Shown here piece after piece: positions 43,535 to 53,601 of a DNA stretch of 64,000 nucleotides. The notes below the pieces were generated by a model. The model was not told the origin of the DNA and did no database searches. It saw only the letters and a list, made by a program, of their open reading frames with translations. The translations under genes were made by a program, and so were the position numbers. The DNA comes from Prauserella muralis (GTDB lineage Bacteria > Actinomycetota > Actinomycetes > Mycobacteriales > Pseudonocardiaceae). Every line of letters begins with the position of its first letter. Position 1 is the stretch's first letter. Location: positions 1,612,001 through 1,676,000 of the forward strand of contig NZ_MASW01000001.1 of assembly GCF_003202285.1 (NCBI RefSeq), in the 5' to 3' direction.

Positions 43535-43622
43535 CCGCAGTCAGCCCGCGAAACGCGCTCCGCGGACTGCAGTCAGCCCGCTCAACGCGCTCCGGGGAGT
43601 GCAGTTAGCCCGCGAAACGCAC
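43535..43622. repeat. Cluster of three palindromic repeats, 32-bp phase
   Basis: Copies centred at 43546.5, 43578.5 and 43610.5, spaced exactly 32 and 32 bp, all in inverted orientation. Two mix the CGC and AGC/GAC half-site variants. The third overlaps the 3' end of the small secreted protein gene and supplies its stop codon. They mark the right junction of the malonate island. Confidence 0.85.
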
Positions 43623-43991
43623 GTCGAGGGTGGTCGTGCCCGCGTGGCCGCCGCCGCAGCGGAGGGTGACGTCGTAGCGGCCGGGGGCGGCGTCGGGACG
43701 GATCACGGCCCGGCCCGCGGCGGCTCCCGCGGCCTGCGCGGTCAGCCTCGCGACCCCGCCGTTGCCGCTGTACGGGCCGTCGTGCCCGGTCGGCGCGAAC
43801 GCCGCCGAGCCCACGTGGTTGACGCCCTCCCCGAGCGGGCACCCCGCGCTCACCCGTACCAGTTCACCGGGCGCGACGGTCGACTTGTCGACAACAAGGA
43901 AGGCGGGCGCGGTGGCCGACGCCACCTGCGGTGTGAGCAGGCAGCACGCCAGCACCGACGACAGTCCGGCCGCGAAACGCATGATCGTCAT
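43605..43991 (-). CDS. Small secreted protein of unknown function
   Basis: About 128 aa if translation begins at the ATG at 43991 (a start nine bases downstream at 43982 is also possible; ribosome site weak). Signal peptide MRFAAGLSSVLACCLLTPQVASA; the mature ~100 residues are a small beta-rich domain with one Cys pair (SAGCPLGEG, LRCGGGHAG) and an Ig-like tail (GRYDVTLRCGG). The final codons VRFAG and TAA come from the palindromic repeat. No family recognised. It is transcribed away from tsaB, with the two starts about 70 bp apart. Confidence 0.7.
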   Translation of the reverse strand: MTIMRFAAGLSSVLACCLLTPQVASATAPAFLVVDKSTVAPGELVRVSAGCPLGEGVNHVGSAAFAPTGHDGPYSGNGGVARLTAQAAGAAAGRAVIRPDAAPGRYDVTLRCGGGHAGTTTLDVRFAG

Positions 43992-44063
43992 CGCAGAACC
44001 CAGACGTGTGGCCGGAGCACAGGTTGTGCGCGCCACCCGAACGGCTGGTCGTACGCTCGAAGG

Positions 44064-44684
44064 GTGCTAGTACTCGCCATCGACACCGCCACGCCCGCCG
44101 TCACCGCCGGGATCGTCGCTGTCGATCCGCAGACCGGGGGCCTCGACACCGTCGCCACCCGCGTCACCGTCGACGCCCGCGCGCACGGCGAACTGCTCAC
44201 GCCGCACGTGCTCGCCGCCACCGAGCAGGCCGGCGTGACGCTGCGCGACCTCGGCGCGATCGCCTGCGGTGTCGGGCCCGGCCCGTACACCGGGCTGCGC
44301 GCCGGCATGGTCACCGCCGCCACGCTCGCCCACAGCCTCGGCATCCCCGCCTACCCCGTCTGCAGCCTCGACGCGATCGCCGCGGCCGCGGGCCCCGGCG
44401 AGCCGCTGCTAGTCCTCACCGACGCCCGCCGCCGCGAGGTCTACTGGGCCGCCTACGACGCCGACGGCACCCGCGCCGACGGTCCGCACGTCGGCAGGGC
44501 CGCCGACCTCGACCCCGGCGGATGCCGCGTGCTCGACCACGAGCACCCCACCCCGCTCGGCCTCGTCCGCGCGGCGAGGGAGAGCCTCCTCGCCGGCGAC
44601 GAACCGGCGCCGCTCACCCCGCTGTACCTGCGCAGGCCCGACGCCACCGAGCCGGGAGCCCGGAAGCGGGTGACCGCGCCGTGA
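44064..44684 (+). CDS. tsaB: tRNA threonylcarbamoyladenosine biosynthesis protein TsaB
   Basis: ASKHA-fold partner of TsaD in t6A synthesis, about 206 aa, starting [18 protein letters not shown] and containing [17 protein letters not shown]. The GTG at 44064 lies six bases after TACGCT (44052-44057), an arrangement suggesting a leaderless transcript. Ends in a GTGA overlap with rimI. Its usual neighbour tsaE is 5.7 kb upstream, beyond the malonate island. Confidence 0.93.
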   Translation: MLVLAIDTATPAVTAGIVAVDPQTGGLDTVATRVTVDARAHGELLTPHVLAATEQAGVTLRDLGAIACGVGPGPYTGLRAGMVTAATLAHSLGIPAYPVCSLDAIAAAAGPGEPLLVLTDARRREVYWAAYDADGTRADGPHVGRAADLDPGGCRVLDHEHPTPLGLVRAARESLLAGDEPAPLTPLYLRRPDATEPGARKRVTAP

Positions 44685-45154
44685 GGCTGGAACCGTTGCG
44701 CCGCAAGCACATCCGCCGCTGCGTCGAGATCGAGAGGATCCTCTTCGCGGGCGACGACCCGTGGAGCGCTGCCGCGTTCCACGCCGAGCTCGACGCCGGC
44801 GGCTACTACCTCGCCGCACTCACCGACACCGACGACGTCGCCGGGTACGCCGGGCTCGCCATCGCGGGCATTCCCGGCGACCGCGAGACCAGCGTGCACA
44901 CCATCGGCGTGCACCCGGACCACCAGGGACAGGGCATCGGCACCGCCCTGCTGGAGGCGCTGCTGACCCGCGCCGACGAGCTCGGCGCGCCCGTGTTCCT
45001 CGAGGTCCGCACCGACAACGACAACGCGATCCGGCTGTACGAGCGGCACGGCTTCGCCCGGATCGGCGTCCGCAGGGGCTACTACCAGCCCTCCGGCGCC
45101 GATGCCTACACCATGAAGCGGCAGGCCAGGCAGGCGCAGGAGGTGGCCCACTGA
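44681..45154 (+). CDS. rimI: Ribosomal-protein-alanine N-acetyltransferase RimI
   Basis: GNAT acetyltransferase, about 157 aa, GTG overlapping the tsaB stop. Acetyl-CoA loop [19 protein letters not shown], then [22 protein letters not shown] and a C-terminal [12 protein letters not shown], typical of RimI. In actinobacteria rimI is regularly placed between tsaB and tsaD. It ends one base inside tsaD. Confidence 0.93.
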   Translation: MRLEPLRRKHIRRCVEIERILFAGDDPWSAAAFHAELDAGGYYLAALTDTDDVAGYAGLAIAGIPGDRETSVHTIGVHPDHQGQGIGTALLEALLTRADELGAPVFLEVRTDNDNAIRLYERHGFARIGVRRGYYQPSGADAYTMKRQARQAQEVAH

Positions 45155-46200
45155 TGTCGAGGATCATCATGGGAGTCGAGAGCTCGTGCGACGAGACCGG
45201 CATCGGCCTGGTCCGCCTGCACGACGACGGCACCGTGGAACTGCTGGCCGACGAGGTAGCCTCCAGCGTCGAGCAGCACGCCCGCTTCGGTGGCGTGGTG
45301 CCGGAGGTCGCCAGCAGGGCGCACCTGGAGGCCATGGTGCCCACCACCCGCAGGGCGTTCACCACCGCAGGGCTCGAGATGTCCGATGTGGACGCCATCG
45401 CCGTCACCGCGGGCCCCGGGCTGGCCGGCGCCCTGCTCGTCGGCGTCTCCGCGGCCAAGGCCTACGCGGCCGCGCTCGGCGTCCCGCTCTACGGCGTCAA
45501 CCACCTGGCCGGGCACATCGCCGTCGACACCCTCCAGCACGGGCCGCTGCCCTCGCCGTGCCTGGCGCTGCTCGTCTCCGGTGGCCACACCCAGCTGCTG
45601 CGCGTCGACGACATCGCGGGCAAGATCACCGAGATCGGATCCACAGTGGACGACGCGGCCGGCGAGGCCTACGACAAGGTCGCGCGCCTGCTCGGCCTGC
45701 CCTATCCCGGTGGCCCGCCCATCGACAAGGCCGCCAAGGCTGGCGACCCGCAGGCGATCGCGTTCCCGCGCGGTATGACCGGACCCCGCGACGCCAAGTT
45801 CGACTTCTCCTTCTCTGGCCTCAAGACCGCCGTCGCCCGCTGGGTCGAGGGCGCCCAGGCACGTGGCGAGGAGATCCCCGTGGCCGACGTCGCCGCGTCC
45901 TTCCAGGAGGCGGTGGCCGACGTGCTCACGGCGAAGGCGGTGCGCGCCGCCACCGAGTCCGGCATCGGCACCCTCGTGATCTCCGGAGGGGTGGCCGCCA
46001 ACTCGCGGCTGTCCTCGCTGGCCGCGCAGCGCTGCGCCGAGGCCGGCATCGAGCTGCGCGTGCCCCGGCCCCGGCTGTGCACCGACAACGGCGCCATGAT
46101 CGCCGCGCTCGGCGCGCACGTCGTCGCCGCGGGCTGCGCGCCGAGCTCGCTGGATCTCTCCGCGAACCCGGCGCTGCCCGTCAGCGCGGTCTCCGTCTAG
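45154..46200 (+). CDS. tsaD: tRNA N6-adenosine threonylcarbamoyltransferase TsaD
   Basis: Transfers the threonylcarbamoyl group to A37 of tRNA. About 348 aa, opening [18 protein letters not shown]. Metal ligands are the two His of NHLAGHIAV, and a nucleotide loop is [26 protein letters not shown]-type residues are present as [19 protein letters not shown], and the last metal Asp is in [13 protein letters not shown]. The ATG overlaps the rimI stop by one base (TGATG). Its final four bases overlap the convergent phoD-like gene. Confidence 0.96.
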   Translation: MSRIIMGVESSCDETGIGLVRLHDDGTVELLADEVASSVEQHARFGGVVPEVASRAHLEAMVPTTRRAFTTAGLEMSDVDAIAVTAGPGLAGALLVGVSAAKAYAAALGVPLYGVNHLAGHIAVDTLQHGPLPSPCLALLVSGGHTQLLRVDDIAGKITEIGSTVDDAAGEAYDKVARLLGLPYPGGPPIDKAAKAGDPQAIAFPRGMTGPRDAKFDFSFSGLKTAVARWVEGAQARGEEIPVADVAASFQEAVADVLTAKAVRAATESGIGTLVISGGVAANSRLSSLAAQRCAEAGIELRVPRPRLCTDNGAMIAALGAHVVAAGCAPSSLDLSANPALPVSAVSV

Positions 46201-47810
46201 GGGGAGGGCGACACCTCGGTGAGCCCGCGGTGCCGGTCGGCGATCACGAACGACGCCCGGGTGCTCACCGGCGAGCCCGGCTCGGTGACGCGCTGCACGA
46301 CCCGGAAGTCGGCGCGCAGCGCGTCGCGGGTGATCCGCGTGCGCACGTAGCCGCGCTGGTTGTTGCGGAACTTGATGTGCGGGTTGCGCGCGAGGTTCGG
46401 GTCCTGCGCCGGATCGGAGTCGGCGCCGTTGCCACCCGAGGTGATCGACGTCGTCACCAGCTCGGCGCCCACCACGGGGCTGTCCGGGTCGGCGTAGTTC
46501 GCCTTGAGCTCGTTGGCCCAGTGGGTGTGCACGTCGCCGGTCAGCACCACCGGGTTGCGCACGCCGGCGTCGAGCCAGCCCTCGGTGACCCGCTCCTGCG
46601 AGCCCTTGTAGCCGTCCCAGGCGTCCATGCTGTTCGCGCCGGAGGCGTTGACGCGCCGGGCGAAGAACACCTGCTGACCCAGCACGTCCCAGCGGGCACG
46701 GGACCGGCGGAACTGGCGCAGCAGCCACGTCTCCTGCTCGTCGCCGGTGAGCGTGCGCGCCGGGTCGGCGGAGTCCTCGCACACCTTCCAGCCGTCGTCG
46801 CACGCCTGGTCGTCGCGGTACTGGCGGGTGTCGAGCATGTGAAAGTTCGCCAGCGAGCCCCACGCCACCGTCCGGTACAGCTGGATGGTCGAGCCCCTCG
46901 GCCTGCTGCGCCTGCGCAGCGGCATGTTCTCGTAGTAGGCGCGGAAGGCGTTGGCGCGGCGCTGGAGGAAGTCGGGCTGCGGGATCTCCGGCTTCTCGTG
47001 GACGTCGCCCGCCCAGTTGTTGTCGACCTCGTGGTCGTCGGGCACCACCAGCCACGGCGCGGCAGCGTGCGCGGCCCGCAGGTCGGCGTCGGTGCGGTAC
47101 TGGGCGTAGCGCTGCCGGTAGTTGGCCAGCGTCTCGGTCTCCGGGCCCGCGTGGTCGCGCACGTTGCCGTCGGGGGAGACGTAGACCTGCGGCTTGTACT
47201 CGTACAGGTAGTCGCCCAGGTGCAGCACCAGGTCGGGCTCGTCGGCGGCCAGGTGCGAGTAGGCGGTGAAATAGCCGTGTTCGAACTGCGAGCAGGACGC
47301 GAAGCACATCGTCAGGCCCGCACCCAGCACGCCGGGCAGCGGGGTGGTGCGGGTGCGGCCCGCGGGGGAGACGTGGCGGCCGCTGCGGAACCGGTAGAAG
47401 TACTCCCAGCCCGGGCGCAGCCCGGCCACCTCGACGTGCACCGCGTAGCCCTCCTCGGGGCCGGTGCGCTCGACGCCGCGGCGCACCACCCGCCGGAAGC
47501 GCTCGTCGAGGGCGATCTCCCACTCGACGTCCACGGCGCCGCCCGGCATGCCGCCGAGCCCGTCCTCGGCCAGCGGCGACGGCGCCAGGCGCGTCCACAG
47601 CACCACGCCCTGCGAGTCGGGCTCACCCGAGGCGACGCCGAGCGTGAACGGGTCGCCGGTGACCGGCCTGCCCGCACCGGGCGCGGCCGACGCCGCCGGC
47701 GGCAGGGTGGTGGCCAGCCCGGCGGCGCCGAGGGCGGCGCTGCCGGCGAGAACGGTGCGGCGGGACGGAGTGGCTGCGGCGGAGGGGCTCTTCTCACCTG
47801 TTCCGGGCAC
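46197..47810 (-). CDS. PhoD-family alkaline phosphatase/phosphodiesterase, Tat-exported
   Basis: 537 aa, GTG start behind GGAG. Tat signal [21 protein letters not shown] with an AxA site near residue 42. The PhoD N-terminal beta domain ([21 protein letters not shown]) precedes the metallophosphatase core: [36 protein letters not shown] and [15 protein letters not shown] supply the metal ligands of the Fe/Ca-type PhoD enzymes. It would scavenge phosphate from esters outside the cell. No Pho box is evident to me upstream. Confidence 0.93.
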   Translation of the reverse strand: MPGTGEKSPSAAATPSRRTVLAGSAALGAAGLATTLPPAASAAPGAGRPVTGDPFTLGVASGEPDSQGVVLWTRLAPSPLAEDGLGGMPGGAVDVEWEIALDERFRRVVRRGVERTGPEEGYAVHVEVAGLRPGWEYFYRFRSGRHVSPAGRTRTTPLPGVLGAGLTMCFASCSQFEHGYFTAYSHLAADEPDLVLHLGDYLYEYKPQVYVSPDGNVRDHAGPETETLANYRQRYAQYRTDADLRAAHAAAPWLVVPDDHEVDNNWAGDVHEKPEIPQPDFLQRRANAFRAYYENMPLRRRSRPRGSTIQLYRTVAWGSLANFHMLDTRQYRDDQACDDGWKVCEDSADPARTLTGDEQETWLLRQFRRSRARWDVLGQQVFFARRVNASGANSMDAWDGYKGSQERVTEGWLDAGVRNPVVLTGDVHTHWANELKANYADPDSPVVGAELVTTSITSGGNGADSDPAQDPNLARNPHIKFRNNQRGYVRTRITRDALRADFRVVQRVTEPGSPVSTRASFVIADRHRGLTEVSPSP

Positions 47811-47960
47811 GGGGGACTCCCAACGTGGTGTCGATCAGCCAGTTCGGAGAACACCCTGCGATGACCGGATGACAAACTCTGCCCGATCGGGTGAGCGTGC
47901 GGTGAATGTCCGGTGGAGAGCACCCCCGCTGAACAGCGCAGGGGCAAGTCAATACCCTGG

Positions 47961-47995
47961 TTGCGCGGCTAGCACTCAGGTGATTAGAGTGCTAA
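47961..47995 (+). promoter_or_regulatory. groESL1 promoter with CIRCE operator
   Basis: CIRCE element CTAGCACTC-N9-GAGTGCTAA (47969-47995), one base off the consensus TTAGCACTC arm. It is the binding site of the repressor HrcA. It overlaps a promoter-like pair TTGCGC (47961-47966) and TAGAGT (47985-47990) with an 18-bp spacer, so repressor binding would block polymerase. The operator is about 105 bp before groES. The rest of the 47811-48101 gap shows nothing assignable. Confidence 0.9.
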
Positions 47996-48101
47996 TTGCA
48001 CGGCACCACACACGCCCCGGCACCCGCGACGGCGGGGTGGTAGGAGCCGTAACCAACTAGGTACCTGCCAACGCTTTCGACGACCCGTGGAGGTCAACCC
48101 G

Positions 48102-48395
48102 GTGAGCGTGAACATCAAACCGCTCGAGGACAAGATCGTTGTCCAGACGAGCGAGGCCGAGGAGACGACGGCTTCCGGTCTCGTCATTCCCGACACCGCC
48201 AAGGAGAAGCCCCAGGAGGGCAAGGTTCTGGCCGTAGGCCCGGGCCGTATCGACGACAAGGGCAACCGCATCCCCGTGGATGTCAAGGAAGGCGACGTCG
48301 TCATCTATTCGAAGTACGGCGGCACCGAGGTCAAGTACAACGGTGAGGACTACTTGATCCTGTCCGCCCGCGACGTGCTGGCCGTCATCAACTGA
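48102..48395 (+). CDS. groES: Co-chaperonin GroES
   Basis: 97 aa, GTG at 48102 with GTGGAGG nine bases upstream (an in-frame GTG in that site is not used). [27 protein letters not shown] contains the mobile loop; the dome and C-terminal strands end DVLAVIN. Caps the GroEL ring. Controlled by CIRCE; followed by groEL1 after 82 bp containing a hairpin. Confidence 0.97.
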   Translation: MSVNIKPLEDKIVVQTSEAEETTASGLVIPDTAKEKPQEGKVLAVGPGRIDDKGNRIPVDVKEGDVVIYSKYGGTEVKYNGEDYLILSARDVLAVIN

Positions 48396-48414
48396 CGACC
48401 CGCGTATGCGTTCG

Positions 48415-48453
48415 AGCGCCCCGGGCCCCGCTCAAGCCGGGGGCCGGGGCGCT
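48415..48453 (+). terminator. Intercistronic hairpin between groES and groEL1
   Basis: A GC-rich stem AGCGCCCCGG / CCGGGGCGCT, extended by further pairs with a bulge. It lies within the 82-bp groES-groEL gap. It may attenuate or process the bicistronic transcript so that GroES exceeds GroEL1; the functional reading is inference. Confidence 0.55.
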
Positions 48454-48474
48454 TCGCGCATGGAGAGAGGTTAA

Positions 48475-50094
<1,620 letters not shown>

Positions 50095-50118
50095 CCTGCG
50101 CTCGCCGCCCGGAAGACG

Positions 50119-50160
50119 AACGGGGCGGCACCCGGGCTTTCCGGGTGCCGCCCCGTTTTT
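50119..50160. terminator. Terminator between groEL1 and the convergent whiB gene
   Basis: A 17-bp perfect stem (50119-50135 with 50141-50157, core CGGGGCGGCACCCGG), GCTTT loop and a following T-run on the plus strand. It sits 11 bp from the whiB 3' end and can serve both genes. Confidence 0.88.
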
Positions 50161-50170
50161 CGCGTCTGAC

Positions 50171-50473
50171 TCACCTTCCGGTCAGCGTCAGGGTGCGCTT
50201 CTGGGATTTGATGATGTTTTCGCGTTCGGACTCGGAAAGGCCACCCCAGATCCCGTACGGCTCGTGTACCGCGAGCGCGTGTTCGCGGCACAGTCGCAGA
50301 ACGGGACAGCTGTGGCAGATGGCCTTCGCCCTGGCTTCTCTCCGTGCTCTCGCCGGCCCCCGCTCACCGTCCGGGTGGAAGAAGGACCCGCTGTCCATCC
50401 CCCGACATGCCCCCTCGAGTTGCCAGTCCCAAACGTCGGCGTTCGGGCCAGGGAGCCTGCGCGTGTCTGCCAT
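50171..50473 (-). CDS. WhiB-family iron-sulfur regulator, WhiB3 position
   Basis: 100 aa with the four Wbl cysteines for a [4Fe-4S] cluster: one in GACRGMD, then ICHSCPVLRLCREH. The GIWGG turn and a basic C-terminal tail (KSQKRTLTLTGR) for DNA or sigma contact complete it. GGAGG precedes the ATG. Convergent to groEL1 and next to the SigD region, exactly where whiB3 (Rv3416) lies in M. tuberculosis; an orthologous redox/developmental role is likely but based on position and fold. Confidence 0.9.
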   Translation of the reverse strand: MADTRRLPGPNADVWDWQLEGACRGMDSGSFFHPDGERGPARARREARAKAICHSCPVLRLCREHALAVHEPYGIWGGLSESERENIIKSQKRTLTLTGR

Positions 50474-50636
50474 CGTGACCGCCTCCGGTATCCGGCCCCA
50501 CGCGGCCGGATTCTGCAGTTGTGCTGGGTGCGACTACTCCATTTGGCGCAACGCGCGTAACGTTAGAAGCGCGCCAATACTTGTTCAAGGGGTTCGGATC
50601 AATTCAGCCGTTAGGCTTCCCCCGCCTGTGTGATTC

Positions 50637-51731
50637 GTGACACAGCGCTCGGAAATGTTCCGGTTGCCGTCGCTCGGTCGTCCCGGGATATTTGTCCGAG
50701 TGGGATCGGAGTCCGGCTCAGATCACGCAGCCGGCGCGGCGCCGGCTGTGCGCGAACCGGTTCCCACGGTGGCATCCGCGGAGCCGACACTGCCGGTCGC
50801 CGCGGTCGCCCGCAGGCTGGGGGTGGCGCCGTCCACCCTGCGCACCTGGGACCGCCGCTACGGTCTCGGCCCCAGCAGGCACACCGGTGGCAGGCATCGC
50901 CGCTACAGCGCCACCGACGTGGTCCGGCTGGAGATGATGCAGCGCGCGCTGCTGCGTGGCGCGTCCACCGCCGAGGCGGCGCGGTTCGCACTCGAACAGG
51001 TCCCCAAGACGGCCGCGAACCGGGCCGCGGTCCGGGTCGAGGTCTCCGGCGGCGACGGGATGCGGCCCTCAGCCGGGCCGTCGCAGGCCGAGCACGACGC
51101 GCCGGGTCCGGCCCGGTTCGCCCGGCGCCTCTCCGCCGCCGCGCTCGCACTCGACGCGCGCACCGTCCAGCACCTGCTCGCCGAGTCGATCGGTGTGCTG
51201 GGCGTGCTCGACGCGTGGGAGCGGGTGATCCAGCCCGTCGTGACCGCGCTCGGCGGCTGGCGCGACGAGCGCAGCAGCCCGGAGGTGAGCTACCTGCTCA
51301 CCGAGTGCGTCTTCGCCGCCCTGGTCAGGGCCACGCCGGTGCTGTCCACGCCACGCAACGAGCGGCCCGTGCTGCTCACCGCGGCGCCCGGCGAGCGCGA
51401 CACCCTGCCGGTGTACGTGCTGGCCGCCGCGCTCGCCGAGCGGAGCCTGGTCACCCAGCTGTTCGGCATGCCACTGCCCGCCGACGTGCTGGCCGTCGCC
51501 GCCCGCAGGAGCGCCCCGGCCTCCGTGGTGCTGTGGGCGCACCGCGGCTCGGCCGCCGGCCCCCGGCTGTTCACCCGGCTCTGGCGGGGCAGGCAGCGCG
51601 GTCGGCTGTTCGCGTGCGGGCCCGGCTGGCGCGGCGTCGAGCTCCCGCCAAGGGTGGAGCTGCTCGGTGACATCCGCCAGGCCGCCGACCGGGTCGAGTA
51701 CGTGCTGCTCGGCGACGCCGGGCGAGGATGA
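50637..51731 (+). CDS. MerR-family regulator with helical sensor domain
   Basis: 364 aa from the first GTG; the true start may be the ATG at 50655 or later, since residues 1-50 are low-complexity. The MerR DNA-binding helix (PVAAVARRLGVAPSTLRTWDRRYGLGP, residues about 53-78) is followed by HTGGRHRRYSATDV, and the sensor from about residue 150 has helices like the cobalamin-binding four-helix cap (AHALD-type ALDARTVQHLLAES). The following Rossmann-like part lacks a DxHxxG B12 motif. Light or B12 sensing is therefore unlikely. A TAGGCT hexamer (50612-50617) may be its -10. Confidence 0.78.
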   Translation: MTQRSEMFRLPSLGRPGIFVRVGSESGSDHAAGAAPAVREPVPTVASAEPTLPVAAVARRLGVAPSTLRTWDRRYGLGPSRHTGGRHRRYSATDVVRLEMMQRALLRGASTAEAARFALEQVPKTAANRAAVRVEVSGGDGMRPSAGPSQAEHDAPGPARFARRLSAAALALDARTVQHLLAESIGVLGVLDAWERVIQPVVTALGGWRDERSSPEVSYLLTECVFAALVRATPVLSTPRNERPVLLTAAPGERDTLPVYVLAAALAERSLVTQLFGMPLPADVLAVAARRSAPASVVLWAHRGSAAGPRLFTRLWRGRQRGRLFACGPGWRGVELPPRVELLGDIRQAADRVEYVLLGDAGRG

Positions 51732-51735
51732 GGCT

Positions 51736-52590
51736 GTGCATCACGACGAGGAGGCCGCGCTGCGCCGCGCGGCGTTCGGCGACGCGCCGGACATCGCCGA
51801 CCGCAGACTCGCCGCCGCGACGACACCGAGGGGCCGGTGGCTCGCGGCCGTGGTTCTCGGCGCCAGGGGCCGGTATGCGGCGGCCGCCGCACTGCTCGGT
51901 GAGTTGCAGCGCGGCGGCGATCCGGTGCTCGCCGCGCTGGCGGGCGCGACCTTCGCCGCCCACCGCCGTCAGCTCGGCGGTCATGCCGCCGCTCTGCCCT
52001 GGGACGGCGCCGCCGCGCTGAGAGCGTCGGGCGCCTGCGGCCCGCCCGACGAGGACGGCGCCGACGCGGCCGGGGCGCTCGCCGACGCCCTGCTCGGCCT
52101 CGCCGCCGACAACCTCGCTCTCGGCAGGTTCGGCGCGGCGCGCAGGCTGGTCGCGAGGGCGGAGGCCGGGGAGCCGGGCTGGCGCGCCCGCGTCCGCGCG
52201 GGCTGGGTGGGCGCGGAGCTGGCGCTGGCCCGTGGCCTGCCCGGCGACGCGGTGCCCGCCGCCGAGCGCGCGGCGCTGCTCGCCCGCGACCGGGGTGCCG
52301 CGCGGCATGCCGTGAAGTCCGATCTCGTCCTCGCCGCGGCGCTGGCCGCCACGGGAGATCCCGGAGACCGCCACCGGGCCGCCTCGCTCGTGACCGACGC
52401 CGCGGAGCGGGCGCGGCGGTGGCGGCTGGGCTCGCTCACGTGGCCCGCCGGCCTGCTCGCGGCCGACCTGGACCCCGCGCGCGCCGATTGGAACCGATCC
52501 AGAGTTACTCGCGAGTTATACGCTCTGTTACCAGCGGCTGACCCCTTGGGGCGCCGCCTGGCTCGTGCGTCGGCGTGGGTGCCGATCTAG
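51736..52590 (+). CDS. TPR-like helical protein, Rv3415c position
   Basis: About 284 aa from the GTG at 51736, five bases after the MerR gene stop and behind GAGGATGAGG. Ala/Arg/Leu-rich throughout with repeated helical hairpins (RGRYAAAAALLGELQRGGDP, FGAARRLVARAEAGEP), suggestive of tetratricopeptide-like repeats. No signal, membrane helix or catalytic motif. Position before sigD corresponds to Rv3415c of M. tuberculosis, an uncharacterised protein. The function is unknown; coupling with a MerR regulator suggests a regulatory scaffold, which is inference. Confidence 0.78.
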   Translation: MHHDEEAALRRAAFGDAPDIADRRLAAATTPRGRWLAAVVLGARGRYAAAAALLGELQRGGDPVLAALAGATFAAHRRQLGGHAAALPWDGAAALRASGACGPPDEDGADAAGALADALLGLAADNLALGRFGAARRLVARAEAGEPGWRARVRAGWVGAELALARGLPGDAVPAAERAALLARDRGAARHAVKSDLVLAAALAATGDPGDRHRAASLVTDAAERARRWRLGSLTWPAGLLAADLDPARADWNRSRVTRELYALLPAADPLGRRLARASAWVPI

Positions 52591-52730
52591 GCTGTTGCCT
52601 GGGTCACACGCGGTATACCGACATACGGGCGAGGCCTTCTTCAAAAAAAGCCACCGGATCGTGTCAAGGTGAGACCTAAAGCGTCCGATAGGGGAAGTGG
52701 AATGTCACCCGGCTGCAGGAAGGAAACCCC

Positions 52731-53327
52731 GTGACGACGGTCTTGATCTGCGACGACCGACGCAGTGTCCGCGAAGGGCTCACCCGCGTGATGTCTGCCG
52801 TTCCCGGCGTCAGTCGCATCGACTGTGTAGCGCACGGTGACGAGTTGCTCGCCCGCTACTCCCGGCAGCCGGTGGACGTCGTGCTCGTGGGCACCCAGCG
52901 CGCGGTGCCCACCGGAGTGGAGGCCACCCGCAGGCTGGTCTCGGCGAACCCGCAGGCGAACGTGATCGTGTTCGGCGCCCCGGACGACGCCGGCAGCATC
53001 GCCGCCGCCATCGCGGGCGGCGCGCGTGGCTACCTGCGCTGGGACGCCTCCCGGCCCGAGCTGGTCGCCGCGCTGGCGCACACGCTCGCGAGCACGTCCG
53101 TGCCCGCACCACGGCAGCCCTCTGATCCCGGCGTGCAGCTCACCGAGCGGGAACTGCAGGTGCTGCGGGGGATGAGCCAGGGCAAGAGCAACGGCCAGAT
53201 CGGCAGGGAGCTCTACCTCTCGGAGGACACCGTCAAGACGCACGCCCGGCGGCTGTTCCGCAAGCTCGGCGTCCGCGACCGCGCCCAGGCCGTCGCGCAC
53301 GGCTTCCGGCGTGGCCTCGTGTCCTGA
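52731..53327 (+). CDS. bldM: BldM-like atypical response regulator (LuxR/NarL family)
   Basis: 198 aa: receiver domain (residues 1-120) and NarL-type helix-turn-helix (LTERELQVLRGMSQGKSNGQ, then LYLSEDTVKTHARRLFRKLG). The output domain is close to Streptomyces BldM, a developmental regulator. The receiver keeps the Asp pair (ICDD, residues 8-9) but lacks the phosphoacceptor Asp (VVLVGTQRAV) and the conserved Thr and Lys (IVFGAPD, YLRWDAS). It is a pseudo-receiver that cannot be phosphorylated normally. AGGAAGGAAA precedes the GTG. Lies among WhiB, SigD and guaB, as bldM does in Streptomyces. Confidence 0.85.
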   Translation: MTTVLICDDRRSVREGLTRVMSAVPGVSRIDCVAHGDELLARYSRQPVDVVLVGTQRAVPTGVEATRRLVSANPQANVIVFGAPDDAGSIAAAIAGGARGYLRWDASRPELVAALAHTLASTSVPAPRQPSDPGVQLTERELQVLRGMSQGKSNGQIGRELYLSEDTVKTHARRLFRKLGVRDRAQAVAHGFRRGLVS

Positions 53328-53357
53328 CTCCACGCTCCCCAGCCGCGCGCAGACCCT

Positions 53358-53393
53358 CGGCACGCCACACCGCAGTCGCGGTGTGGCGTGCCG
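53358..53393 (+). terminator. Terminator of the bldM gene
   Basis: A perfect 16-bp stem CGGCACGCCACACCGC / GCGGTGTGGCGTGCCG with AGTC loop, then TGTTTGTGTG. It separates bldM from sigD; the following 200 bp up to sigD show no clear promoter hexamers. Confidence 0.88.
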
Positions 53394-53601
53394 TGTTTGT
53401 GTGATGTGCGCCGTCACCGGCACCGATCTTGGTACAGTCGTGTTCCTGCAGGTTGCAATGTGCGTGCCGCGCGTAAGGCGACCATGACGGAAAACTGGGG
53501 GTGCCGGAAGGTACGGTGGGTGTCACCGGCGTGAGGGATAACCAGGGCCGCACGCCGTCTTCTTTGCACGCCTACACGTAACACCGGGACTGTTGTCTGC
53601 G

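Noticed and set aside
43967-43983. Repeat half-site at the start of the small secreted protein
   Set aside because: Only one 9-bp half matches and no second arm is present; recorded as possible coincidence.
45106-47598. 830-aa minus-strand frame across the tsaD-phoD junction
   Set aside because: Reads out of frame through two well-supported convergent genes; Arg/Gly-rich without domains.
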